DNA of 64,000 nt from JBOCEF01 sp047610385 (lineage in GTDB: Bacteria; Pseudomonadota; Alphaproteobacteria; Rhodobacterales; Rhodobacteraceae), in NCBI GenBank assembly GCA_047610385.1, contig JBLGAC010000015.1, forward strand, positions 12,236 to 76,235, in the 5' to 3' direction. The notes beneath the pieces were generated by a model, which did not search any database, was not told where the DNA came from, and saw only the letters and a list, made by a program, of their open reading frames with translations. The position numbers and the translations under genes were made by a program. This document shows, piece by piece, positions 53,238 to 62,072 of the stretch (position 1 is its first letter; each line of letters begins with the position of its first letter).

Positions 53238-54674
53238 TCACGCCGCGGGGGCGGCGGCCACCTCCAACCTTGCCATGGAAATGTCGCGGCCAAGGGTGAC
53301 CAGCACGTCGAATACGCCGGGAGAAACGGCGCGGCCGGTAAGCGCGGCGCGCAATGGCTGCGCGGCTTTGCCGAGCTTCAGCCCCTCAGTCTCGGCGTAT
53401 TCCCGCACCAGCCCCTCCAGTGTTTCTGCATCCCATGAGCTAGCATCCCGCAGGTGCGAAGTCAACTTTCCGAGCATCTCACGCGTGTCATCGGTCAGCA
53501 GTTTGGCGGCCTTCGCGTCGAAGACCAGAGGTCCGTCGCAAAGAATATAATATGCCAAATCAATAAGTTCTATAAGTGTCTTCGCGCGGTCTCTTAGGCC
53601 TGGCATCGCGTTTCGCAACATCGCGGCGCGGTCTGCGGGAATGGCCTCATCGTGCTGCGATGCAAACAGGCCTGCAACCGCATCGCTCAGGCGCACAGGG
53701 TCGGCCACCCGCATGTGCTGGCCATTCAGATGCGCGAGCTTGTCAAAATCAAACCGCGCGGCGCCCTTGTTGATGCCGCTCAGGTCGAACCATTCGGTGG
53801 CCTGCGCGTCGGTAAAGAATTCATCGTCGCCATGGGACCAGCCTAGCCGCGCAAGATAGTTGCGCAGCGCTTCAGGCAGATAGCCCATGTCTTGATACGC
53901 CTCCACCCCCAGCGCGCCGTGGCGCTTGGACAGTTTGGCACCGTCAGCGCCGTGGATCAGCGGAATGTGCGCGAACACCGGCACATCCCAGCCCAGACCG
54001 CGATAAATCAGCGTCTGGCGCGCGGCGTTGGTCAGGTGATCGTCGCCGCGGATCACATGGGTGACGCCCATGTCATGGTCGTCGCAGACCACCGCCAGCA
54101 TGTAGGTCGGGCTGCCGTCTGAGCGCAGCAGAATCAGGTCGTCCATCTGCTTGGCCGCCCAAGTGACCGACCCCTGCACCGCATCCTGGACGCCAACATC
54201 ACCGTCGCGCGGGGCCTTCAGGCGCACCACAAAGGGCTGGTCCGCCGGGCCGTCCTGGGTGTCGCGCCAGGGGCTGGGGAACATGGGCGGGCGGCCGTCG
54301 GCCTTGGCGGCCTCACGGAACGCGTCGATGTCTTCCTTGGAGGACCAGCATTTATACGCAGACCCGTTGGCCAGCATCTGCGCGGCGCAGGCCTGATGCA
54401 TGGGATGGCGCGCATACTGGCTGACCACGTCGCCGTCCCAATCAAGGCCAAGCCATTTCAGGCCGCTCAAAATGGCCTCGGTCGCCTCGGGCGTGTGGCG
54501 CTGGCGGTCGGTGTCTTCGATGCGCAGCAGGAACTTGCCGCCGCGCCCACGGGCATACAGCCAGTTGAACAACGCCGTGCGGGCGCCGCCAATGTGCAGG
54601 AACCCGGTCGGAGACGGCGCAAAGCGCGTAACAACAGGGACGTTCTGGGGGGCGGCGGCGTTCATGGCTGTCAT
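53238..54674 (-). CDS. gltX: Glutamate--tRNA ligase
   Basis: Charges tRNA-Glu. The class I signatures are TRFAPSPTGFLHIGGARTAL (HIGH-like) and GAKLSKRHGA (KLSKR, about 247-251). The 478-residue length is normal. From 53540 to 53584 the codons abruptly turn AT-rich (AGA, CTA, ACA, CTT, ATA, TAT) while the residues KTLIELIDLAYYIL remain family-like. ComEC is divergent upstream; gltA lies downstream. The start (54674 or 54665) lacks a strong ribosome-binding site. Confidence 0.96.
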   Translation of the reverse strand: MTAMNAAAPQNVPVVTRFAPSPTGFLHIGGARTALFNWLYARGRGGKFLLRIEDTDRQRHTPEATEAILSGLKWLGLDWDGDVVSQYARHPMHQACAAQMLANGSAYKCWSSKEDIDAFREAAKADGRPPMFPSPWRDTQDGPADQPFVVRLKAPRDGDVGVQDAVQGSVTWAAKQMDDLILLRSDGSPTYMLAVVCDDHDMGVTHVIRGDDHLTNAARQTLIYRGLGWDVPVFAHIPLIHGADGAKLSKRHGALGVEAYQDMGYLPEALRNYLARLGWSHGDDEFFTDAQATEWFDLSGINKGAARFDFDKLAHLNGQHMRVADPVRLSDAVAGLFASQHDEAIPADRAAMLRNAMPGLRDRAKTLIELIDLAYYILCDGPLVFDAKAAKLLTDDTREMLGKLTSHLRDASSWDAETLEGLVREYAETEGLKLGKAAQPLRAALTGRAVSPGVFDVLVTLGRDISMARLEVAAAPAA

Positions 54675-54825
54675 ATGTCCGTTTATCGTCTATTGTGCGC
54701 CGGAGTTATGGCAACCCGGCGGCGGGAGAACAAGCGCGTTGCGCGGGACATATGGACCGGATCATGCGGGCGACAGCCCAAAGGGCACCCCGCCCCCCGC
54801 GCATGGTGGTGCGCGGATAAGGCGT

Positions 54826-56943
54826 ATGGCCGACCGCATCGCGGCGGCCGCGCCTGCGCGAAGACGCCTGATCCTGTGGGCGCCGGTGTGCTTTGGCTTT
54901 GGCATCTGGGCCTTTTTTCACGCAAGCACCGAACCCTCCGGCTGGTCAGTTGCGATTGCGCTGGCGCTGGCGGTGGCGGCCTGGCCGCTGATTTTTCGCG
55001 GGCCGCGCGCGCTTGGCTTTGCGCTGATGGCATTCGCGCTGGCGTGCGCTGGGTTTGCAGCCGCCTCAATGCGCGCGCAGATGGTTGCCGCACCGGTGCT
55101 GCCCCAATCGATGGATGCGACGGTCGAGGGCCGGGTTGTGGTGCTGTCGCGGTCGCGCGGCGACCAGTTGCGGGCCGAACTGGGCGATGTGGTGATCTAT
55201 GGCCTGGCGCGCGGGGCGACCCCTCAGCGGGTGCGCGTCACGTTGCTGGAGGGCGATTTTGCGCGTCCGGTGCGCGTTGGTGAACGCATCGTGCTTTACG
55301 CCCGCCTGTCGCCCCCCGGCGCGCCGGTCGAACCTGGCGGCTTTGATTTTCGCCGCCATGCGTGGTTCGACCAGCTTGGTGCCGTCGGCTATGCCCGCGG
55401 CCCGGTGATGATGACGGGGCGCGGCGCGCCCGGTGGGATCGCTGCGTTGATCGCCCAAGGTGCCGCAAAGCTGCGCGACCGGCTCGCCCACGGGATTATG
55501 GAGGCGCTGCCCGGTGAGCGGGGCGCCTTTGCCGCCGCGATCATGGTCGGATCGCGCGAAGGCGTCGGGCAGGAGGCGTTGCAGGCCCTGCGCGATTCGA
55601 ATTTGGCGCATCTGCTGGCGATCTCCGGCCTGCATATGGGGCTGCTGGCGGCGATTGTGTTCGCGGCGGTGCGCACGCTGCTGGCACTGGTGCCGCGCGC
55701 TGCATTGCGGATGCCATCGAAAAAGGTTGCGGCGGGGGCCGCGCTGGCCGCTGCGACCGCGTATCTGGTGCTGTCGGGGGCCTCAGTCGCGACCCAGCGC
55801 GCCTATGTGATGGCCGCCGTGGCGCTGATTGCGATCATGATTGACCGGCCCGCCATCAGCCTGCGGGCGCTGGCCGCCGCGGCGCTGGCAATTTTGATCC
55901 TGCGGCCGGAAAACCTGCTGGATGCCGGGTTCCAGATGTCGTTCGCCGCGACCACCGCGCTGGTGGCGGCGTGGGAATCGGGCGCGGGCCGCCGTGCGCG
56001 CCATGCCGGAGAAGGGCGCGGGGCCAGGTTGCGGATCCTGCGTTGGGCGCTGGCGCTGTTGTTCACATCTTTGGTGGCGGGGCTGGCGACGGCACCGTTC
56101 GGGGCGATGCATTTCAACCGCATCTCACAATTCGGGCTGCTTGCGAACCTTGGGGCAGTGCCGATCATGGGGTTTGTGACCATGCCCGCGGGGGCGGCGG
56201 CGGCGGCGCTGACGCCGCTGGGCCTGCACGAGCCGGCGCTTTGGGTGATGGGCCAATCGATCGGCGCAATTCTGGCGATTGCCCGCTGGGCCGCTGACAT
56301 CCCCGGCGCGGTGCGCGGCGTCGCCGACCCGCAGCCCTTTGTGCCGGCGTTGATCGTGCTGGGCGGGCTGTTCGTGTGCCTTGGCGCCACGCGGTTTCGG
56401 CTGGTGGGGCTGGCGCCGCTTGCGCTCGGGCTTGCGCTGTGGGCGGGGGGGCCGCCGCGCCCGGTGCTGCTGATCGCGCCGGGGGCTGAGGCGCTCGGGC
56501 TTATCGGGCCTGAGGGGCGCGCCGTCGATCACGCGCGCGGCGCACGCTATGCGGTGCAGAACTGGCTGGCATCAGACGGCGATGGGGCGACGCAGGAACA
56601 GGCCGCCGCCCGGCCCGGCCTGCTGCGCCAAGGCCGCCGGACTGAGGGCGAGATCGGCGGCGGCTGGCGCGTGGTGCGGGTGACCGGGCGCGCGTCGCCC
56701 GATCAGCTGGCCAAGGACTGCGTTGACAAGGTGCTGCTGATCGCGCCGGGCGCCCCGCGCGGGCCTGACGGGCCGTGCCTGTATCTGGGGCCAGACCGGT
56801 TGGGCGATCTGGGTGCCATGTCCGTCGCCGTCGATGGCCAAGGCCTGCGCATCCGCAGCGCGATGCTTGAGACCGCGGGCCGCATATGGTCCGCCCCGGC
56901 ACCCAAGGGCACCGAGGCAGATCCGCTGGTCACCTTCGACTGA
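54826..56943 (+). CDS. comEC: ComEC/Rec2 family DNA-uptake channel protein
   Basis: Inner-membrane channel for DNA during natural transformation. Of 705 residues, 1-210 hold membrane helices and an OB-like periplasmic domain (DUF4131), about 220-520 the Competence domain with the hallmark HLLAISGLHMGLLAAI near 262, and the last 150 a soluble part. That last part lacks the HxHxDH motif of the metallo-beta-lactamase domain of Bacillus ComEC, as in many proteobacteria where it is reduced. The ATG at 54826 has AAGG about 5 bases upstream. It is convergent with the ABC-F gene, only 2 bp apart. Confidence 0.9.
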   Translation: MADRIAAAAPARRRLILWAPVCFGFGIWAFFHASTEPSGWSVAIALALAVAAWPLIFRGPRALGFALMAFALACAGFAAASMRAQMVAAPVLPQSMDATVEGRVVVLSRSRGDQLRAELGDVVIYGLARGATPQRVRVTLLEGDFARPVRVGERIVLYARLSPPGAPVEPGGFDFRRHAWFDQLGAVGYARGPVMMTGRGAPGGIAALIAQGAAKLRDRLAHGIMEALPGERGAFAAAIMVGSREGVGQEALQALRDSNLAHLLAISGLHMGLLAAIVFAAVRTLLALVPRAALRMPSKKVAAGAALAAATAYLVLSGASVATQRAYVMAAVALIAIMIDRPAISLRALAAAALAILILRPENLLDAGFQMSFAATTALVAAWESGAGRRARHAGEGRGARLRILRWALALLFTSLVAGLATAPFGAMHFNRISQFGLLANLGAVPIMGFVTMPAGAAAAALTPLGLHEPALWVMGQSIGAILAIARWAADIPGAVRGVADPQPFVPALIVLGGLFVCLGATRFRLVGLAPLALGLALWAGGPPRPVLLIAPGAEALGLIGPEGRAVDHARGARYAVQNWLASDGDGATQEQAAARPGLLRQGRRTEGEIGGGWRVVRVTGRASPDQLAKDCVDKVLLIAPGAPRGPDGPCLYLGPDRLGDLGAMSVAVDGQGLRIRSAMLETAGRIWSAPAPKGTEADPLVTFD

Positions 56944-56945
56944 AA

Positions 56946-58790
56946 TCAGCCCAAGGCTTCTTTCAACGCTTCAAGTTCAAGCCATTCTTCTTCTGCCCGC
57001 TCCAACATGCGCTGGCGATGGGTCAGCCCTTCGGTCGCCTTGCGGAATTTCAGCGGATCGCGGTCGAACAGCACCGGATTGGCAAGGAAATCTTCAAGCT
57101 TGGCGATCTCCGTGTTGAATTTTTCCATTTCGGTGGGAAGCTGATCGAGCCGCCGTTGCTGGTTCTGGGTCAGCTTTTTGGCAGGCGCGGGTTTGGGCGC
57201 AGGCACCGCGGCGGCGCGTTTTTTGCCCCCCGCGCGGCGCAGCACCGGTTTGCCCGGCAGATCGCCGGTCAGCGCGGCGCCCAGCTTTTGCTGGTGCTTA
57301 TAATCGCTCCAGCCGCCCGCATAGGCAGTGGCGTTGCCGTCACCTTCCATGGCGATGGTGGTGGTGGCGGTGCGGTCCAGAAAATCGCGGTCATGGCTGA
57401 CCAGCAGCACGGTGCCGTCAAAATCGCTGACCAGTTCCTGCAACAGATCCAGCGTTTCGACATCAAGGTCATTGGTCGGCTCATCAAGGATCAGCAGGTT
57501 CGATTCGCGCGCCATGATCCGCGCCAGCAGCAGGCGCGCACGCTCGCCGCCCGACAGGGACCGGACCGGGCCGCGGGCCTGATTTTCGTCGAACAGAAAG
57601 TCCTTCAGATACCCGACCACATGCTTGGGGGTGCCGCGCACCAACACCTGATCAGAATTGCCGGACACGCCCAATTTGGGATCCCCGGTCAGCGATTCCC
57701 AAAGCGTGGCGTTGTCGTCCAGCTCCATCCTCGCCTGATCGAACACTGCCGGAACAAGGTTTGATCCCAGACGGATCGTCCCGCCATCGGGGGCCAGTTC
57801 GCCGATCAGCATCTTCAGCAGCGTGGTCTTGCCGACGCCGTTGGGGCCGACAAAGGCAATCCGTTCCCCGCGCATCACCTTGATCGAGAAATCGCGGATG
57901 ATGACGCGGTCGCCAAAGGATTTGGCGATCTCCTTGGCCTCAACCACCAGACGCCCCGATTTCGGGCCGCCCTCCAGCGCCATGGCAGCGGTGCCCTGAC
58001 GGCGGACCTGGCCAGATTTTTCGTCGCGCAGTTCGCCCAAGCGCCGCACGCGGCCCATGTTGCGCTTCCTGCGCGCAGAAATGCCTTCGACCGCCCAACG
58101 CGATTCGGCCTTGATCAGGCGGTCCAGCTTATGGCGCTGCGCGTCCTCTTCCTCCCAGACCTTGTCGCGCCATTCCTCAAACCCGTCAAATCCGCGCTCA
58201 ATGCGGCGGGCCTCGCCGCGGTCGATCCACAGCGATTGGCGTGTCAGGCGGCGCAGGAACGCGCGGTCATGGGAAATCAGCACAAAGGCGGCGCGGGTCT
58301 GGGACAGCCAGTCCTCAGCCCAGGCGATGGCTTCGATGTCCAGATGGTTGGTCGGCTCATCCAGCAGCAGCAGGTCGGGTTCTTCGGCCACGACCCGCGC
58401 CAATGCGGCGCGCCGACGCTCTCCGCCAGAGGCAGAGGCAGGATCAGCGCCGCCGAGCACCGCCAGCCCGTCCATGGCCATTTCGGCCTTCCACAGGTCC
58501 TCAGGCTCCAACGATGCGGACACGAAATCGCCGAGCGTGGCATATCCCGACAGGTCGGGATCCTGGCTCAGCCGCGATATCCGCGCGCCGGGCTGCACGA
58601 AGCGGTCGCCGCTATCGGTCTCAACCTCGCCCGCCATGACCTTGAGCAATGTGGACTTGCCCGAGCCATTGCGCCCGACAAGACAGATCCGGTCGCCCGG
58701 GTGAACGGCCAGCGACAGCCCGGTGAACAGCGGCTTGCCGCCCCAGCCGAGAGTGATGTCCGTGAGTGTGAGGAGGGGTACTTCAGCCAT
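56946..58790 (-). CDS. uup: ABC-F family ATPase, Uup type
   Basis: A 614-residue cytoplasmic protein with two ABC ATPase domains and no membrane helices. Walker A motifs are GRNGSGKST and GPNGVGKTT; signatures ASGGERRR and LSGGERAR; Walker B LLLLDEPTNHLDIEA and LLILDEPTNDLDVET. The last 100 residues form a basic linker and coiled coil (LTQNQQRRLDQLPTEMEKFN), typical of Uup, which acts on ribosomes or branched DNA. The ATG at 58790 is set by the conserved start. Confidence 0.94.
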   Translation of the reverse strand: MAEVPLLTLTDITLGWGGKPLFTGLSLAVHPGDRICLVGRNGSGKSTLLKVMAGEVETDSGDRFVQPGARISRLSQDPDLSGYATLGDFVSASLEPEDLWKAEMAMDGLAVLGGADPASASGGERRRAALARVVAEEPDLLLLDEPTNHLDIEAIAWAEDWLSQTRAAFVLISHDRAFLRRLTRQSLWIDRGEARRIERGFDGFEEWRDKVWEEEDAQRHKLDRLIKAESRWAVEGISARRKRNMGRVRRLGELRDEKSGQVRRQGTAAMALEGGPKSGRLVVEAKEIAKSFGDRVIIRDFSIKVMRGERIAFVGPNGVGKTTLLKMLIGELAPDGGTIRLGSNLVPAVFDQARMELDDNATLWESLTGDPKLGVSGNSDQVLVRGTPKHVVGYLKDFLFDENQARGPVRSLSGGERARLLLARIMARESNLLILDEPTNDLDVETLDLLQELVSDFDGTVLLVSHDRDFLDRTATTTIAMEGDGNATAYAGGWSDYKHQQKLGAALTGDLPGKPVLRRAGGKKRAAAVPAPKPAPAKKLTQNQQRRLDQLPTEMEKFNTEIAKLEDFLANPVLFDRDPLKFRKATEGLTHRQRMLERAEEEWLELEALKEALG

Positions 58791-58903
58791 GCCCGCCGCG
58801 TAGCCGGGCGCGGCCGCGCGGTCAAGCGGGCATGGTGCGCGCTTTGATCGGATCGGCAACTGATGTTAGCGTTTTGTGGATTTCAAAATCAAAGGAACAT
58901 GGC

Positions 58904-59416
58904 ATGGCATCATATTATTCGAGCTTTCGGGAAGCATGGACCGACAGGGGCCCGAAAAATATCATTCGCGAAAGCGAGTTCGGCTTCGACATGACCACCA
59001 TTTATTTCCCAGGGGTGCAAAGCTGCGTCGCCGTGATCGCGCGCCTGCAACTGGGGCTTTGCGGCGCGCATCTGACCATCGGGAATGACCAAGCATCGAT
59101 AGATGCGATCGTCGCCAAGATGGAGGCGCGCGCCGGCGGCCGTGCCAGCCAGATCATGCTGGTCGGGGCGCTGCCACTGCTTGGGCAGAAATGCGCGGCG
59201 GGGTCGGTGTACAAATATCCCGCGATGGTCGCGACGATCAACCAACGGCTCGCGGGCGGGAGCGCGGCAGTCCAGGGCTTGAACGAGGTCCCGGTCCCGG
59301 GGTCAGACGTGCAGGTGTCGCTGGCAGGCGGCGTGATGCAGCTGTCGACCCGCGCCATACAGGCACCGTTCGCGGAGGCTGGTGGCTGGGTGGTCCGCAA
59401 CGCCGCCGCGTTGTGA
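58904..59416 (+). CDS. Unrecognised small protein with CheD/CNF1-like Cys-His pair
   Basis: A 170-residue protein that I could not assign. AAAGGA 8 bases before the ATG supports its expression. The stretch GVQSCVAVIARLQLGLCGAH contains SC (Cys41) and, 15 residues on, AH (His56). In CheD deamidases the active site has a similar layout (GSCVAV...GGMAH), with Cys and His about 17 residues apart. An added ALPLLGQKC may hold further fold elements. A glutamine-deamidase or CNF1-like activity is inference only. Base composition at its start is AT-richer than in the neighbours. It is divergent from the ABC-F gene and precedes the aminotransferase gene by 101 bp. Confidence 0.75.
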   Translation: MASYYSSFREAWTDRGPKNIIRESEFGFDMTTIYFPGVQSCVAVIARLQLGLCGAHLTIGNDQASIDAIVAKMEARAGGRASQIMLVGALPLLGQKCAAGSVYKYPAMVATINQRLAGGSAAVQGLNEVPVPGSDVQVSLAGGVMQLSTRAIQAPFAEAGGWVVRNAAAL

Positions 59417-59517
59417 ATTTACCGCGCGTCTGCATATGTAGTGGACGCGCGCGTGATCCAGACGGGCATCAACAGGTCTTCCGCCCCGCGGCGGGCCGGG
59501 CTATCGTCGCGCCTGAC

Positions 59518-60741
59518 ATGAAAAACACCGCCAACACACCCGCCGCCATGCGCGTAGCGCCGACCTCTCGCTTGATTGCGGGGACCTCTGCGCCCCCAGT
59601 GATGGAGGCACGGCGCTGGATCGCGGGCAAGACGTTCCCGGCAGACCGCCCGCTGATCAACCTGTCCCAAGCCGCCCCGGTGGACGCGCCGCCGCTGTCG
59701 CTGCGCGAGGCGATGGCCGATGCGGTGCGCAGCGAAGGCGACGCGCATCTCTATGGCCCGGTGCTGGGTGATCCGCCGCTGCGCGCGGAAATCGCCGATC
59801 AGTGGTCGGCAGCCTATGGCGGTGCGATCGCGCCTGATGATGTGGCCGTCACCGCGGGTTGCAACCAAGCGTTCTGCGCGGCGATCACCACGATTGCAGC
59901 GCCCGGCGATGCGGTGCTGCTGCCAGTGCCTTGGTACTTCAACCATAGCATGTGGCTTGACATGCAAGGCATTGAGGCTGTTCCGCTTTCCTGCGACGAT
60001 GGCTTGCTGCCCAAACTTGACGCCGCGCGCGCCGCGCTGATCGCCGCGAACGGGCGGATCAAGGCGATCGTTTTGGTGACCCCCAACAACCCGACCGGCG
60101 CGGAATACCCTGCGGACCTGCTGTCGGCGTTCTATGATCTGGCGGACGAATTTGGCTGCGCGTTGATTGTGGATGAAACCTATCGCGATTTTCACAGCCG
60201 CCCCGGCGCGCCCCATGACCTGTTCCAGCGGCCTGATTGGCGCGGCCGTCTGGTGCATCTCTATTCATTCTCCAAGGTGTTCCGGCTGACCGGGCACCGC
60301 ACTGGCTGCATGATCGCGTCGCCTGAGCGGTTGGCGCAGGCGGAAAAATTCCTCGACTGCACCACCATTTGCGCCCCGCGCGTGGGGCAGATCGCGGCGC
60401 TGGCGGGGCTGCGCACCCTGTCCAACTGGGTGGGCGGCGAGCGGCTTGAAACCCTGGCACGCCGCGCCGCCCTTGAAGCTGCCGCCCCCCAATTGCTGCC
60501 CAAGTGGCGCGTTGCGGGCTGCGGTGCCTATTTCGCCTGGCTGATCCATCCGTTCGCCGGGTCGTCGATTGACCTCGCGCCGATGATCGTTGACCAATGC
60601 GCGGTTCTGCTGCTGCCCGGCACGATGTTCTGCCCTGAGGGCGATCCCCTCGGCCCCAAATCGTTCCGCATGGCGTTCGCAAACGCCGATGCCGACGGCC
60701 TGCGTGAGGCGCTGGCGCGTCTGGCGGAGTTCGCTCCGTGA
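59518..60741 (+). CDS. Class I/II PLP-dependent aminotransferase
   Basis: A 407-residue fold-type I aminotransferase: HLYGPVLGDPPLRAEIADQW, VTAGCNQAFCAAIT, TPNNPTGAEYPADLL, IVDETYRDFHSR and YSFSKVFRLTGHRTG, with Lys253 the PLP-binding lysine. It resembles aspartate/aromatic aminotransferases; the amino donor is unknown. The start is uncertain (ATG 59518 or 59551; neither has a ribosome-binding site). Its TGA overlaps the GTG of the DNA methyltransferase gene, so they are translated as a pair although their functions look unrelated. Confidence 0.9.
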   Translation: MKNTANTPAAMRVAPTSRLIAGTSAPPVMEARRWIAGKTFPADRPLINLSQAAPVDAPPLSLREAMADAVRSEGDAHLYGPVLGDPPLRAEIADQWSAAYGGAIAPDDVAVTAGCNQAFCAAITTIAAPGDAVLLPVPWYFNHSMWLDMQGIEAVPLSCDDGLLPKLDAARAALIAANGRIKAIVLVTPNNPTGAEYPADLLSAFYDLADEFGCALIVDETYRDFHSRPGAPHDLFQRPDWRGRLVHLYSFSKVFRLTGHRTGCMIASPERLAQAEKFLDCTTICAPRVGQIAALAGLRTLSNWVGGERLETLARRAALEAAAPQLLPKWRVAGCGAYFAWLIHPFAGSSIDLAPMIVDQCAVLLLPGTMFCPEGDPLGPKSFRMAFANADADGLREALARLAEFAP

Positions 60742-61961
60742 GCAAGGCGCGTCGGCGCAGCTTTTATGAATTCTTCGCCGGTGGCGGCATGGCGCGGATC
60801 GGGCTTGGCGACGGGTGGACCTGCGCGCTGGCCAATGATTTCGACAAAATGAAATGCCGCGCCTATCGCGACAATTTCGGCGATGATCATCTGATTGAAC
60901 GCGATGTCTCGCAGCTGTCGGCGGCCGATCTGCCCGGGCGCGCGGACATGGCGTGGGCGTCGTTCCCATGCCAGGATCTTTCGCTTGCCGGCGCGCGCCG
61001 GGGCATGGATGCGGGGTCATCGGGCGGGCGATCTGCCGTGTTCTGGGCCTTTTGGTTCCTGATGGAGCGTCTGGTCGATGAAGGCCGCGCGCCCAGAGTG
61101 TTGGCGATCGAAAACGTCGTTGGCCTTGCCACATCGAACAAAGGCCGTGATTTCAATGCGCTGTGCACCGCGCTGGCCCAGGGCGGCTGGCGCTGGGACG
61201 CGCATGTGGTGGACGCCGCGGGGTTCTTGCCGCAATCGCGCCCGCGTCTGTTCATCGTCGCGTGGCGGGGCGCTGAGGCGCCTGCGGCGATGCGCTCTGA
61301 CGCGCCCGAACCCCATCCGGGCCTTGCGCGCGCGCTTGCCCGCCTCGACCCCGAAGCCGCCGCCGCACGCAGGCCGCTGCATCTTGCGGCCGCGCCGGGC
61401 ACCAACCAGCGGCTGGGCGACGTGCTCGATGAAACCCCGGTCGGGGTGCGCTGGAAAACGCCCACTGAGATCAAGCGCCTGCTGTCGCTGATGACCCCGC
61501 GCCAGCGCGCCAAGATCGACGCTGCGTGCGACGAGGCCAAAACCCGCGGCCAGCGCCGGGCAGGGGGCCTGTATCGGCGCACCCGCAAGGACAAGGACGG
61601 CAATTCGGTGCAGCGCGCTGAGGTCAGATTTGACGTGGCAGGCTGCCTGCGCACGCCGTCGGGCGGGTCGTCGCGTCTGACCTTGATGATCGCTGAGGCG
61701 GACGGATCCCTGCACGCGCGGCTGCTGTCAGCGCGCGAGGCCGCGCGCCTGATGGGCCTGCCCGAAGATTACCGCCTGCCCAGCAGCTACACCGCCGCCT
61801 ACAAGCTGGCGGGCGATGGGGTGGCGGCCCCGGTCGCGGGCTTTATCGCGCGCCAGTTGGTGGAACCGCTGCTGGACGCGATCGACGCCGCAGACCCCGC
61901 CCCAGACCTCGCCGCAGAATCTGCTGCTGATCGGGCCGCCCCGCACCGCGCCCGCAGATAG
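60738..61961 (+). CDS. DNA (cytosine-5-)-methyltransferase, solitary
   Basis: Makes 5-methylcytosine in a specific DNA sequence. The motifs follow the C5-MTase order in 407 residues: motif I FYEFFAGGGMARIGLG, motif IV FPCQDLSLAG (catalytic Cys78), motif VI AIENVVGL, motif VIII QSRPRLFIV and the C-terminal motifs with LMGLPEDYRLP. The target-recognition region (about 195-330) contains a basic stretch (YRRTRKDKD). No restriction enzyme or vsr gene is adjacent, so it is an orphan methyltransferase. The start is GTG, overlapping the previous stop codon (GTGA). Confidence 0.93.
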   Translation: MSKARRRSFYEFFAGGGMARIGLGDGWTCALANDFDKMKCRAYRDNFGDDHLIERDVSQLSAADLPGRADMAWASFPCQDLSLAGARRGMDAGSSGGRSAVFWAFWFLMERLVDEGRAPRVLAIENVVGLATSNKGRDFNALCTALAQGGWRWDAHVVDAAGFLPQSRPRLFIVAWRGAEAPAAMRSDAPEPHPGLARALARLDPEAAAARRPLHLAAAPGTNQRLGDVLDETPVGVRWKTPTEIKRLLSLMTPRQRAKIDAACDEAKTRGQRRAGGLYRRTRKDKDGNSVQRAEVRFDVAGCLRTPSGGSSRLTLMIAEADGSLHARLLSAREAARLMGLPEDYRLPSSYTAAYKLAGDGVAAPVAGFIARQLVEPLLDAIDAADPAPDLAAESAADRAAPHRARR

Positions 61962-62072
61962 CTGCCTGCACGGGGGGCGGTTGTCACGCGCGCCCGCCCG
62001 GCATAGACATTGTCTCCCCGTCCGCGTCCTGCGGCCCAGGGGCGCCCCAGCGATCCGCACGAGGCCCGCCAC

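Noticed and set aside
53547..53552. TATAAT hexamer inside gltX as an antisense promoter
   Set aside because: There is no matching -35 element at 16-18 bp; kept only as a remark within the AT-rich island finding.
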